A stretch of DNA of 64,000 bases from Flavobacteriaceae bacterium (GTDB lineage: Bacteria > Bacteroidota > Bacteroidia > Flavobacteriales > Flavobacteriaceae): contig JADGEL010000001.1 of assembly GCA_016744415.1 (NCBI GenBank), positions 186,001 to 250,000 of the forward strand, given 5' to 3'. This document shows, piece after piece, positions 36,485 through 44,915 of this stretch. Made by a program: the position numbers and the translations under genes. How positions within the stretch are numbered: the first letter of the stretch is position 1; each line of letters opens with the position of its first letter. Under the pieces are notes generated by a model. The model searched no databases and was not told the origin of the DNA. It saw nothing but the letters and a program-made list of their open reading frames with translations.

Positions 36485-39172
36485 CTATAAATTGTATTTT
36501 ACAGTAAACATAAATCTACGCTCTTGCACCAAGTATTTTGAAGTACTGGTACTGTAATTTGGCACGAAACTATCTCTATTGATAGACTTGTTATCGGTTA
36601 GGTTTTTACCCGAAACTATGAATTCCCATTTACTATCAGACTTTTGATAATACAAACTCGCATCTAAAAATGAATAGGTATTTGAAACAGTATCATTATC
36701 GTTAGAATAATTATAGTAGCTATAGTCTGCTACAAAACTAAAATCTTTTAAAAAGACAATATCTAATTTAGCAAAGGGTCTGTCGGTCGTAAATTTATTA
36801 TCACTTGTTGAAGAAGTATAATCACTAAAAGATTTATTATATCCTATTTCTAAATTCGGAGCTTTCTTAAAGTTGGTTGCAAAACTCAACTGATAATTTT
36901 GACTAAATGATTCTGAAACATCAGGAAGGTTTTGTACAAAACCATTGTATTTAGAATAACTTAAATTAGCTCGAGCGTTTATCTTAAATTTTCCAAACCT
37001 TCTCCCATACCTTCCATTTGCACTCACCACCTCATCTGCTAAATTAGAATTATATGGCACACTAACTGTTTGATTTTGCCCTGTTGATTCTGCAATATTT
37101 TTGATTGCATCTGTTTTTTTAGAATAGCTAATCGAGGCATTGATATTGGTGAAATTAAACATACTAAAGCTAAAATAATCTAACCTAAATTGATTATACA
37201 ATGCACTTTCTAAATTTCTATTTCCACGAAACATCGCATTAAAATTGTTTAAAATATAGCCTTCAGCTAAATTGTTAACATCCGTATATTGGCGTAACAT
37301 TGAATAATTAAAACGTAAGGTCTCTGATTGTTTTAGCTTGTATATTACAGAAAAATCTGGGGTAAGATTAAAATCGTTGTTCTTGTTGGTTATACCTAAT
37401 TGTGTGTCTTTTGTTACGTAATTATGTAAAGTAAAACCAGGAGTAAATGTAAATTTACCCGTAATAGCTTTGTAATGTAATCCTACAAAAACATCAGTGA
37501 AATTATATGAAACATCATTGTTTAATTCAATTTCATCAAAATCGATTTGATTCCCATTTTCAAGAATTTGAAAAACATTTGAATCAAAATTTTGATAATT
37601 TAATGAAGTTCCAACAGTTAAGTTTAAATTACTTTTTTTATTTAAAATAAAATAGTAATCAACTTTTGCATCTAACTTATTAGTGGTGATCTCTTTTTGT
37701 TGTGAAATGTCATAAATATTTTGTGGAGTAGTAGGAATAAGACTCTGAAATGGTTGTGTATCTCTTAAAAAATTTAAGAATGGATTCTCCTTTTGATAAA
37801 GGTGTTGTACCTCTACAGCAAAAATATTCTTATCATCTACAACTTTATAAAAATCTAAATTCTGATTGATAGAACTTGGTTTTTGACTTTGCATATTTAC
37901 TATGTTTTCATCAACAGCATTCACAACAGAATTTATAACTTCTTTTTCAGTTTGTTTAGACAGTTTTAGCAATACATCATAATCAAAATGGGTATCACTA
38001 TCTGGCACATAATTAGCACTTAATTTTACCAATCCTAATTGTGTTTTTTGACGTGTTAGATTGGTGCGCTGCTCTAATGTTCCTGTTACTATATTTTCTA
38101 TCAAACTCTCTGTTACCATATCAATTTCAGAATCGCTAAAGATTGAGAACCCGCTAAAAGTCAATGATTTTTTAGGAGAATAACTAAAATTAGCAGCTCC
38201 AAAATTTGTTGTAACCTCATTCGCCATATCATTTTGTAACTGAGAAAAACCTAATCCTCCAGAGCTTACATCAAAACTAGTCCCACCTCTACCCATCATA
38301 TTTCTAAAACCTCCAGTAAAGCGATAATAATCTTGCATCGTAAACGGAACTTCGCCAATATTATTAAAATCTGTAATTACATTGATACTCGTTTTAGGGC
38401 TGTAATAAAATAACTTTGGATGTACTAAATAACCTTCATCTGTACCAGCACCTGCAGTGATTTCGCCAAACCAAAAGTTCTTTTTCCCTTCTTTTAATTT
38501 AATATTGATAGCAATATTGTCTGAGTCATCACCAACACCTCGCATGGGACCAACTTCATTATAATTACGTAATACTTCTATTTTGTCTATGGCATCGGCA
38601 GGAATATTTTGCGATGCTACTTTAGAATCACCATCAAAAAAATCTTTACCTTCAACCATCACCTTACTAACCGTTTTACCTTCTACCTCTATTTCTCCAT
38701 TATCATTGATTTCTACTCCTGGTAATTTCTTTAAAACATCTTCCAATTTCTTTTCGGTACCATTCGAAAAAGAATCTGCATTGTAAACAATCGTATCTCC
38801 TTTTATGGTAATAGGCATTTCGAAAGTAATCTCAACATCATCTAGTGTATTCTCTTCTTCTTTCAATTCAAAATTTTTGGAAATATTATCAGCATTGTCA
38901 GCAATAAATAATTCGTCAGTTTGTGTTTCAAAACCGATGTAACTTACACGAAAAGAATAGATGTTATTGGTAGGTAGTACTAATCTATACACTCCTTTAT
39001 CATTGGTTATTGAATATGATTCTACTTTGCTAGTTCCTTTTACAAAGGCAATTACGTTTGCTAATTCTAGTGGATTTCCGATACTATCTTTAATTATTCC
39101 CTCTACTTTCACGGTTTGTGAAAATCCGACAGAAGTAATTAATAAAAGTGTAATAATAAATAATTTAATCAT
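36485..39172 (-). CDS. TonB-dependent-receptor-like outer-membrane protein
   Basis: An 895-aa outer-membrane protein. In order it has a signal peptide (residues 1-18, ending near GFSQ), a carboxypeptidase-regulatory-like beta sandwich (about 20-105), a plug-like domain (about 125-230, with KLEDVLKKLPGVEIN and ADAIDKIEVLRNY), and a long beta-barrel of Tyr/Asn-rich strands to the end. The family often occurs beside GLPGLI proteins, and two GLPGLI genes precede it here on the same strand. The substrate is unknown. No SusD partner is present, so glycan uptake by a Sus system is unlikely. Confidence 0.88.
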   Translation of the reverse strand: MIKLFIITLLLITSVGFSQTVKVEGIIKDSIGNPLELANVIAFVKGTSKVESYSITNDKGVYRLVLPTNNIYSFRVSYIGFETQTDELFIADNADNISKNFELKEEENTLDDVEITFEMPITIKGDTIVYNADSFSNGTEKKLEDVLKKLPGVEINDNGEIEVEGKTVSKVMVEGKDFFDGDSKVASQNIPADAIDKIEVLRNYNEVGPMRGVGDDSDNIAINIKLKEGKKNFWFGEITAGAGTDEGYLVHPKLFYYSPKTSINVITDFNNIGEVPFTMQDYYRFTGGFRNMMGRGGTSFDVSSGGLGFSQLQNDMANEVTTNFGAANFSYSPKKSLTFSGFSIFSDSEIDMVTESLIENIVTGTLEQRTNLTRQKTQLGLVKLSANYVPDSDTHFDYDVLLKLSKQTEKEVINSVVNAVDENIVNMQSQKPSSINQNLDFYKVVDDKNIFAVEVQHLYQKENPFLNFLRDTQPFQSLIPTTPQNIYDISQQKEITTNKLDAKVDYYFILNKKSNLNLTVGTSLNYQNFDSNVFQILENGNQIDFDEIELNNDVSYNFTDVFVGLHYKAITGKFTFTPGFTLHNYVTKDTQLGITNKNNDFNLTPDFSVIYKLKQSETLRFNYSMLRQYTDVNNLAEGYILNNFNAMFRGNRNLESALYNQFRLDYFSFSMFNFTNINASISYSKKTDAIKNIAESTGQNQTVSVPYNSNLADEVVSANGRYGRRFGKFKINARANLSYSKYNGFVQNLPDVSESFSQNYQLSFATNFKKAPNLEIGYNKSFSDYTSSTSDNKFTTDRPFAKLDIVFLKDFSFVADYSYYNYSNDNDTVSNTYSFLDASLYYQKSDSKWEFIVSGKNLTDNKSINRDSFVPNYSTSTSKYLVQERRFMFTVKYNL

Positions 39173-39207
39173 GTTTTTAATTGGTGTTAAAATGCTTTTT
39201 TATTTTA

Positions 39208-40029
39208 TTAGCGTCTTCTCCCTTGTCCATCTCTACGCCTGCTGTTAAACATTTCTTGCATTTCTTGCGTTTTTTTTGTTCTTATTTTGTCAAATTCTTC
39301 TTGACCTACTACAGTACCTTTTTTAGGAGCTTTGATCGCTGCTTTTTCTTTTGGATTGATAACAATCTTTGTGCAAACTATTTGTGTCTTATCTGCATTA
39401 ATCTCTAATATTAATCCGGGTAATCCCCAATACTCTCCAGGACCATGGCTTACTGGAATTTCTGGCGTGTACCACGCCACTACTTCAATTTCTTTTAATG
39501 AGTCTTTTGGCTTATCATTATTTTGAGAACCTCTTCTTCCAAATCTAATTTCGGTATTTGACACTTCTCTTTTAGCCGTGGCTTTAAAGCATAAATGTTT
39601 CCCAATCATTTTAGAGTCGTCTTTAAATTGCCAATCTAATTGCGACAAGCTATCTTTTACCAAAAACAATTTGCCCATTAAATCTTGCGCATGGGTAAAG
39701 GTTTTTGATTTAGTATCTTTAAATAAGTCTCCACCATCCATTGACCCCATAAAACCTCTTCCACCGCTTTGTCCCGGTTGTGCTAATTTTTCTTCCTTTT
39801 TGTAGAGCGATGTTGAAGTATTAAAATCTAATTCGTACACATTCTCTAACATGTCCTTCATTCTTGCCTCAATTCTCTTTTGTTGCTCAGGAGTTACTTG
39901 AGTACTGTCTAGCTTCAAATCAAAAGTTGTTTTTGTTTGATAAACTGCTTTTCCTTGAAAATTTTGTGCATTTAAACTGACTCCTATAAATATAATTGCA
40001 AGCCAATAATTCTTTAATAGATATTTCAT
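39208..40029 (-). CDS. GLPGLI family protein
   Basis: A secreted 273-aa protein with signal peptide (MKYLLKNYWLAIIFIGVSLNAQ) and the family signature WGLPGLILEI near residue 203. The basic C-terminus (RRRDGQGRRR) is unusual. GLPGLI proteins are largely restricted to Bacteroidota and their function is not known. It is paralogous to the next gene upstream, with the same domain order and the YYQT/YQTK N-terminal strand. It lies 35 bp before the receptor-like gene, in a probable three-gene operon. Confidence 0.9.
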   Translation of the reverse strand: MKYLLKNYWLAIIFIGVSLNAQNFQGKAVYQTKTTFDLKLDSTQVTPEQQKRIEARMKDMLENVYELDFNTSTSLYKKEEKLAQPGQSGGRGFMGSMDGGDLFKDTKSKTFTHAQDLMGKLFLVKDSLSQLDWQFKDDSKMIGKHLCFKATAKREVSNTEIRFGRRGSQNNDKPKDSLKEIEVVAWYTPEIPVSHGPGEYWGLPGLILEINADKTQIVCTKIVINPKEKAAIKAPKKGTVVGQEEFDKIRTKKTQEMQEMFNSRRRDGQGRRR

Positions 40030-40099
40030 GATTAAACTTTTAGTTGATTTTTCAAAGTTAAGACTATGAAAAACAGCAATAGTTTAATCACATTTAGTT

Positions 40100-40963
40100 T
40101 TATCCTCCAATTTGTATATTAAATGTTTTTCCTCCTTCACCTTTTCGGTCTCTACCACCATACATTTCTTGCATTTCTAACATTTTTTTCTGCATGATTT
40201 CCTCATACTCCTCATTGTTTACAACCTTTCCTTTTGTAGGGGCAGTAATCTCTGTTTTATCTTTAGAATTCATCACAATTTTAGTACATAAATAACTCAT
40301 ATCATTACCATCATGTAATTCCAAAATCAACCCAGGCAATCCCCAATAAGTATTTGGCCCATCACTCACAGGAATGTCTGGAGTATACCAAGCTGTAACA
40401 ACTTGCATTTCGGTTGTTGTTTTGGGCACATCAGATTCCTCTTCATCAACCTCATGTCCAAAACTCATAGACATATTTTCAACCTCCCTATTTGCAGTTG
40501 CTTTGAAGCATAAATATTTCCCAATCACTTTAGATTCATCTCCCAACACCCAATCATATATTTCTAAATCATCCTTTACTAAAAAAGCTTTTCCGAAAAT
40601 ATCTTGCTCATCAGCATAGGTTTTTGTCTTGGTGTTTTTATACAATTTCATATTGGCGCCACCACCAAGTACCATAATTTTAACTGCTCCTTGGCTTGCC
40701 CCTGCAGGTTTATCCAGTTGCTCTTCTTCCTTATATATAGAAGCTTTTTTGTTAAAAGTTAAAATAAATGTTTTTTCAAATTGCTTTTTTAACATTGATT
40801 GCATTTGACTTTGCTGCTCATCAGTCATTTTAGAATCGTCCATTTTCAAGTCTACCTTTCTCTGTGTTTGATAATAGGCTTGTCCTTGAAAATCTTGCGC
40901 TGATAAAGACATAGATAAAAGGGCTAAACTCAGTGCGATTAATTTTAATAATAATTTTTCCAT
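40100..40963 (-). CDS. GLPGLI family protein
   Basis: Begins at MEKLLLKLIALSLALLSMS, a signal peptide; the longer frame to 41014 adds 17 residues that would precede the signal peptide and is rejected. The WGLPGLILEL signature is near residue 215 of a roughly 287-aa product. It is the first gene of the operon GLPGLI, GLPGLI, receptor-like protein. A TACTTTTG -7 box on the minus strand (40991-40998) and a triple repeat at 41021-41050 lie upstream, facing the divergent two-component genes. Confidence 0.9.
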   Translation of the reverse strand: MEKLLLKLIALSLALLSMSLSAQDFQGQAYYQTQRKVDLKMDDSKMTDEQQSQMQSMLKKQFEKTFILTFNKKASIYKEEEQLDKPAGASQGAVKIMVLGGGANMKLYKNTKTKTYADEQDIFGKAFLVKDDLEIYDWVLGDESKVIGKYLCFKATANREVENMSMSFGHEVDEEESDVPKTTTEMQVVTAWYTPDIPVSDGPNTYWGLPGLILELHDGNDMSYLCTKIVMNSKDKTEITAPTKGKVVNNEEYEEIMQKKMLEMQEMYGGRDRKGEGGKTFNIQIGG

Positions 40964-40990
40964 GATATTGTTTTTTAGTTTTCTATTCCA

Positions 40991-40998
40991 CAAAAGTA
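40991..40998 (-). promoter_or_regulatory. Predicted GLPGLI-operon -7 element
   Basis: On the minus strand TACTTTTG matches TANNTTTG. A start near 40985 leaves a leader of about 22 nt. The triple repeat is centred about 50 bp upstream of that start. Confidence 0.6.
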
Positions 40999-41020
40999 AT
41001 ATGCACTTGTACAACCTAGC

Positions 41021-41050
41021 GTTAACAAGTGTTAACGAGTGTTAAGCAGC
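41021..41050. promoter_or_regulatory. Triple 10-bp direct repeat, probable response-regulator site
   Basis: Three consecutive 10-bp units: GTTAACAAGT, GTTAACGAGT and GTTAAGCAGC. OmpR-family regulators bind direct repeats with 10-11 bp period. The array lies midway between the divergent promoters of the GLPGLI operon and the histidine kinase gene, about 50 bp from each predicted start site. The encoded OmpR-type regulator is the natural candidate. Confidence 0.65.
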
Positions 41051-41085
41051 TGCAGAATAGTTTTAAAGTCCTTACATTTGACCCA

Positions 41086-42588
41086 ATGTTAGAAAGTAAA
41101 TATAAATATATTATCTATTTCATTGCCCTTACAATAGTAGCCACTATTAGTGTTCAAATTTATTGGAACATTAAAATTTATGAGGTAAATAAACAGCAAC
41201 TCATCAATCAAGTTCAGGTTAGTTTTGATAAGGCCGTAGATAATTACTATAATAATTTAGCTAAAACGAATATGCTTACGCTTATTGAAGATGATAGTCT
41301 ATTTCTTGGCAATAGGAATGTGGTTATTAAAAGTGGCATTTCAAAAAATCAGATTTGGCTAGATCATAAATTGGATAGTAGCACTATAAATAATGAGTTA
41401 AGAGTGTTTGCAGATTATACTTTTTCTGATTCCTTGCAAATAGCAGATAAAGATACCTTGGCTTTTCCTATGTTGTTAGATGACTCAAAAACAAAACATG
41501 TATCAGTCATTGCGCAAGAATTGGATAGTGTCGATATTAAAGATCTTACTACAAAAATTATGTTTTCGTTTAGAGAAAATCATATTAATTTAGAAGTTGT
41601 TGATAGTTTGTTCATTGCTGACTTAAAGCATAAAAATATTGAACTCCACTATGGATTTAAATTTAGTAGTAAAAATCACATAACTGAAAAAATTACAGTT
41701 ATTGATTACAAACTAGATGGTTTCCCCAATGAATTTTCATCTGCTTATTCTGATTCCTCTTTTTTACCACATCAATCAAAATTACAATTACTTTATACCG
41801 ATACCACTTTAGAAGTTCTAAAACGAATGTTGGGTAGTATCATTTTGTCCTTATTATTATCTGGGGCTATCATTGGTTGTTTATTGTTTTTATTGAAAGT
41901 GATTTTTAAACAAAAGCAATTGTCAGAAATTAAAAATGATCTTATCAATAATATCACTCATGAGTTTAAAACTCCGATTGCAACTATATCTGTTGCTCTT
42001 GAAGGGCTGCAAAATTTCGAGGTCATTAAAAACCCAGACAAAGCTGCTAATTATATTTCAATGTCTAATGAACAATTGGGTAAACTAAATAAAATGGTTG
42101 AAAAATTGTTAGAGACAGCCACTTTAAATTCAGACCAATTTGATTTAAGTAAAGAACAGGTTAACTTATCTAAATTACTAAAAGAGTGTATAGAAAAAAT
42201 TCAGCTTTCGAATCCAAATAAGACCATTATTTTTCATACTGACTCAGATACTGTTTTGACGAAAGTAGATATTTTCCATTTTGAAAATGCCATCAACAAT
42301 GTCTTAGACAATGCATTAAAATACGGTGGAGGCACTATAAAAGTGAACCTGAAAAATTCATTAGAAATTACGATTGAAGATAATGGAAATGGAATCCCAC
42401 CAAATCAGCAAGAAAAGATTTTTGATCAGTTTTATCGTATTCCTACTGGGAACATACACAATATAAAAGGATTTGGAATAGGTTTGTATTACACCAAAAC
42501 TATCATAGAAAAACATGGCGGAACTATTGTAGTGTCAGAAAGTAAAAAAGGGAAAACTATTTTTAAAATTACACTTAAAAATGAGTAA
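41086..42588 (+). CDS. Sensor histidine kinase
   Basis: A membrane sensor kinase of about 500 aa. The first transmembrane helix covers residues about 5-25 and is followed by a periplasmic sensor region without a recognised domain. A second helix (LLSGAIIGCLLFLLKVIF) precedes a HisKA domain with the phospho-acceptor in NNITHEFKTPIATI near residue 292. The ATPase domain has N-box NALKYGG, DNGNGIP and GFGIGLYYTK. The start at 41086 is chosen because a TACATTTG box at 41073-41080 places transcription start at about this codon, which would make the mRNA leaderless. The frame extends to 41029. It overlaps the response regulator gene by 8 bp. Confidence 0.93.
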   Translation: MLESKYKYIIYFIALTIVATISVQIYWNIKIYEVNKQQLINQVQVSFDKAVDNYYNNLAKTNMLTLIEDDSLFLGNRNVVIKSGISKNQIWLDHKLDSSTINNELRVFADYTFSDSLQIADKDTLAFPMLLDDSKTKHVSVIAQELDSVDIKDLTTKIMFSFRENHINLEVVDSLFIADLKHKNIELHYGFKFSSKNHITEKITVIDYKLDGFPNEFSSAYSDSSFLPHQSKLQLLYTDTTLEVLKRMLGSIILSLLLSGAIIGCLLFLLKVIFKQKQLSEIKNDLINNITHEFKTPIATISVALEGLQNFEVIKNPDKAANYISMSNEQLGKLNKMVEKLLETATLNSDQFDLSKEQVNLSKLLKECIEKIQLSNPNKTIIFHTDSDTVLTKVDIFHFENAINNVLDNALKYGGGTIKVNLKNSLEITIEDNGNGIPPNQQEKIFDQFYRIPTGNIHNIKGFGIGLYYTKTIIEKHGGTIVVSESKKGKTIFKITLKNE

Positions 42589-43255
42589 TAACATCAAAAT
42601 ATTATTAGCTGAAGACGAACCTTCTTTGGGGCAGATCATCAAAGAAAGTTTAGAGATACGCAATTTTGAAGTAATCTTATGTGTAAATGGTGAAGAGGCT
42701 TACAAAAAATACGAAAGTGAAAATCCAAATCTTTTGGTGTTGGATGTTATGATGCCAATTAAAGATGGCTTTACATTAGCAAAAGAAATACGGCAAGAAA
42801 ACACTAACATTCCAATTTTGTTTTTAACAGCAAAATCGCAGATAAAAGATGTAGTAGAAGGTTTTGAAATTGGTGGTAATGACTACCTCAAAAAACCATT
42901 TAGTATGGAGGAATTGATCGTGAGAATCAACGCTTTATTAAAGCGTCAAAAAAACAAAGACACTCCTTTTAATATTGGCAACTATTTATTCGATTTGCAA
43001 AAACAAACATTAGAATTGAATTCTAATGTTGAAAAACTTACGCACAGAGAAGCACAACTACTATGGCATTTGCACAAAAAAAGAAACCAAACCCTCGATC
43101 GCTCTTTTATTCTAAAAAAATTATGGGGAGATGATGATTTTTTTAATGCACGTAGCATGGATGTATTTATTTCAAAACTTCGAAAAAAATTGAAAGATGA
43201 TGAATCTATCCAAATTATAAATGTACGTGGATTTGGGTATAAGATGATTTGTTAA
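42581..43255 (+). CDS. OmpR-family response regulator
   Basis: At 224 aa, it has an N-terminal receiver domain with the acidic pocket AEDE near residue 11, phosphorylated Asp in LVLDVMMP near residue 53 and conserved Lys in FLTAKS. The C-terminal winged helix is of OmpR/PhoB type (SMDVFISKLRKKL and VRGFGYKM). It is translationally coupled to the kinase. It probably controls the divergent GLPGLI/receptor operon and its own operon through the 10-bp repeats. Confidence 0.95.
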   Translation: MSNNIKILLAEDEPSLGQIIKESLEIRNFEVILCVNGEEAYKKYESENPNLLVLDVMMPIKDGFTLAKEIRQENTNIPILFLTAKSQIKDVVEGFEIGGNDYLKKPFSMEELIVRINALLKRQKNKDTPFNIGNYLFDLQKQTLELNSNVEKLTHREAQLLWHLHKKRNQTLDRSFILKKLWGDDDFFNARSMDVFISKLRKKLKDDESIQIINVRGFGYKMIC

Positions 43256-43281
43256 TTCTAAAAATAAATTAATTTAATAAT

Positions 43282-43348
43282 GTCATTCCCGCGAAAGCGG
43301 GAATCCAGAATACACTTTAAACTAGATTCCCGCTTTCGCGGGAATGAC
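43282..43348. repeat. Inverted pair of REP-like palindromes, copies 3 and 4
   Basis: The palindromes ATTCCC-N8-GGGAAT lie at 43285-43304 (centre GCGAAAGC) and 43326-43345 (centre GCTTTCGC), in opposite orientation and separated by 21 bp. The pair can fold into one large hairpin, which is the organisation of bipartite REP elements. It lies just after the response regulator gene and could stabilise or end that transcript. Confidence 0.85.
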
Positions 43349-43385
43349 AATTGGTATTCAATCAAAACCTGTATCTTTGAGAGAT

Positions 43386-43934
43386 ATGAAACAACTCTTT
43401 TTTCTTATTTCTTTTTTTATTGTTTGTAATTCATTTTCGCAAAATGAACAAAAGACAGATACTATTGGCACAGATATTTTTGGAGCAATGTATACTTTGA
43501 AAAACAATACGTTATTTAAAAAAGTTGATGATACAACTATTGATTACCTAAATTTAGCTTTGGGTGATATTACCACAGTCGACATCATTAATTCAAGAGA
43601 AATTGTGATTTTTTATCGCGATTATAATGCAGTGGTAATCCTTGACAATCAACTCAATTTAATTACTCAAATTCAGTTTGCACAAACTATTTTATTTGTA
43701 AACAATGGGATTGTCAATAACCTTTGGAGATACAATGACACTCAAAATATATTAGAATTATACGATTATAAATCGAGAACAATAACGAGTTCATCACAAG
43801 TTATCACTGATTTTAATCCTGTAAAAATGGAGAGTAATTTCAATTCAGTTAAATTGATTGGCATAAACAAAACTTTGGTATTCGATCAATATTTAAATAT
43901 TACAGAGACCGAGATTCATCAAAAAAATGATTAA
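43386..43934 (+). CDS. Secreted hypothetical protein
   Basis: A 182-aa protein beginning with a signal peptide (MKQLFFLISFFIVCNSFSQ). The open frame extends back to 43344, but that start lies inside a REP palindrome and is rejected. The mature part is beta-rich, with repeated strand-turn units such as NREIVIFYRDYNAVVILDNQL, which resembles part of a propeller-like fold. No family is recognised. It lies 25 bp before the deoxynucleoside kinase gene and may be co-transcribed with it. Confidence 0.75.
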   Translation: MKQLFFLISFFIVCNSFSQNEQKTDTIGTDIFGAMYTLKNNTLFKKVDDTTIDYLNLALGDITTVDIINSREIVIFYRDYNAVVILDNQLNLITQIQFAQTILFVNNGIVNNLWRYNDTQNILELYDYKSRTITSSSQVITDFNPVKMESNFNSVKLIGINKTLVFDQYLNITETEIHQKND

Positions 43935-43959
43935 TTTAGCTTTCTAAAAATTTCTAACT

Positions 43960-44574
43960 ATGCATGTAGCCATTGCCGGTAATATTGGAGCAGGTAAAAC
44001 AACGCTCACCAAACTTTTAGCAAAACATTATAACTGGAAACCACATTTTGAATCGGTAGATGAAAACCCTTATCTAGATGATTTTTATGGCGAAATGGAA
44101 CGTTGGAGTTTTAACCTACAAGTATTCTTCTTAAATAGTAGGTTCCGTCAAGTATTAGAATTACGAAAAAGTGGTAAAGACATTATACAGGATAGAACCA
44201 TTTACGAAGATGCCAGTATTTTTGCTCCTAACTTACATGCCATGGGCTTAATGACTAACCGCGATTTTAGCAATTATTCTTCATTGTTTGAGTTGATGGA
44301 AAACTTGGTAACTCCACCAGATTTGTTGATTTATTTACGTGGTAGTATTGAAACCTTGGTTGGGCAAATTCACAAACGTGGGCGCGATTATGAAAACTCA
44401 ATTTCTATTGATTATTTAAGTAGATTGAACGAACGCTACGAAGCGTGGATTAGCAAATACACCAAAGGGAAATTACTTATTATTGATGTTGACAATCTAA
44501 ATTTTGTTGACAACCCAGAAGACCTATCTTCTATTATTGAGCGTATCGATGCTCAGATTCATGGGTTGTTTTAA
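43960..44574 (+). CDS. Deoxynucleoside kinase
   Basis: Phosphorylates deoxynucleosides for salvage. The 204-aa protein has the P-loop GNIGAGKTTL at residues 7-16, the DRTIYEDASIFA segment (DRS-like motif near residue 78) and the LID-type arginine region GRDYE. The fold is that of deoxyadenosine/deoxyguanosine kinases. Nucleoside specificity cannot be assigned with confidence. Confidence 0.93.
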   Translation: MHVAIAGNIGAGKTTLTKLLAKHYNWKPHFESVDENPYLDDFYGEMERWSFNLQVFFLNSRFRQVLELRKSGKDIIQDRTIYEDASIFAPNLHAMGLMTNRDFSNYSSLFELMENLVTPPDLLIYLRGSIETLVGQIHKRGRDYENSISIDYLSRLNERYEAWISKYTKGKLLIIDVDNLNFVDNPEDLSSIIERIDAQIHGLF

Positions 44575-44639
44575 AATTCAAAATTACTGTCATAAAATAG
44601 ACTTTTTTATTATCTAAATAGACCAAGTAATTATTAAAA

Positions 44640-44843
44640 GTGAACAAGCAACTTTATAAATGGAAATGGTCAATTGAAGAAACTAGGAAGGAGTATTGGC
44701 AAGTATCTTTAACTCATCAATTAGGCTCTACCATTGAAAAGTCTGGATATGATTTAAATCAAGTAAAAAGAGAAGTTGAAGAATCTGCATTGATAATGAA
44801 TTCGCAAATTGAAAATTTAATTAAAGCTAAAAGGAAAGAATAA
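44640..44843 (+). CDS. Small hypothetical protein with GTG start
   Basis: A 67-residue reading frame, starting with GTG. It is helical and charged with two aromatic patches (LYKWKWSIEETRKEYW), no cysteines and no signal peptide. The start codon choice is uncertain because no ATG lies near the N-terminus. It follows the deoxynucleoside kinase gene by 65 bp and precedes a strong bidirectional terminator, which supports expression. The function is unknown. Confidence 0.55.
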   Translation: MNKQLYKWKWSIEETRKEYWQVSLTHQLGSTIEKSGYDLNQVKREVEESALIMNSQIENLIKAKRKE

Positions 44844-44868
44844 ACATTTTTTTGAAATACATCAAAAC

Positions 44869-44896
44869 AAAAAAGCCAGCTTTCGCTGGCTTTTTT
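44869..44896. terminator. Bidirectional terminator between convergent units
   Basis: AAAAAAGCCAGC and GCTGGCTTTTTT form a perfect 12-bp stem around a TTTC loop. It serves both the rightward deoxynucleoside kinase unit and the leftward hppA gene. Confidence 0.95.
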
Positions 44897-44915
44897 AGTT
44901 TATGTAATATCTAAT

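Noticed and set aside
36485-41014. Polysaccharide utilisation locus
   Set aside because: A receptor-like protein is present, but there is no SusD lipoprotein and no glycoside hydrolase.
43344-43385. N-terminal extension of the secreted protein starting inside the REP element
   Set aside because: The extension would precede a clear signal peptide and is encoded by repeat DNA.
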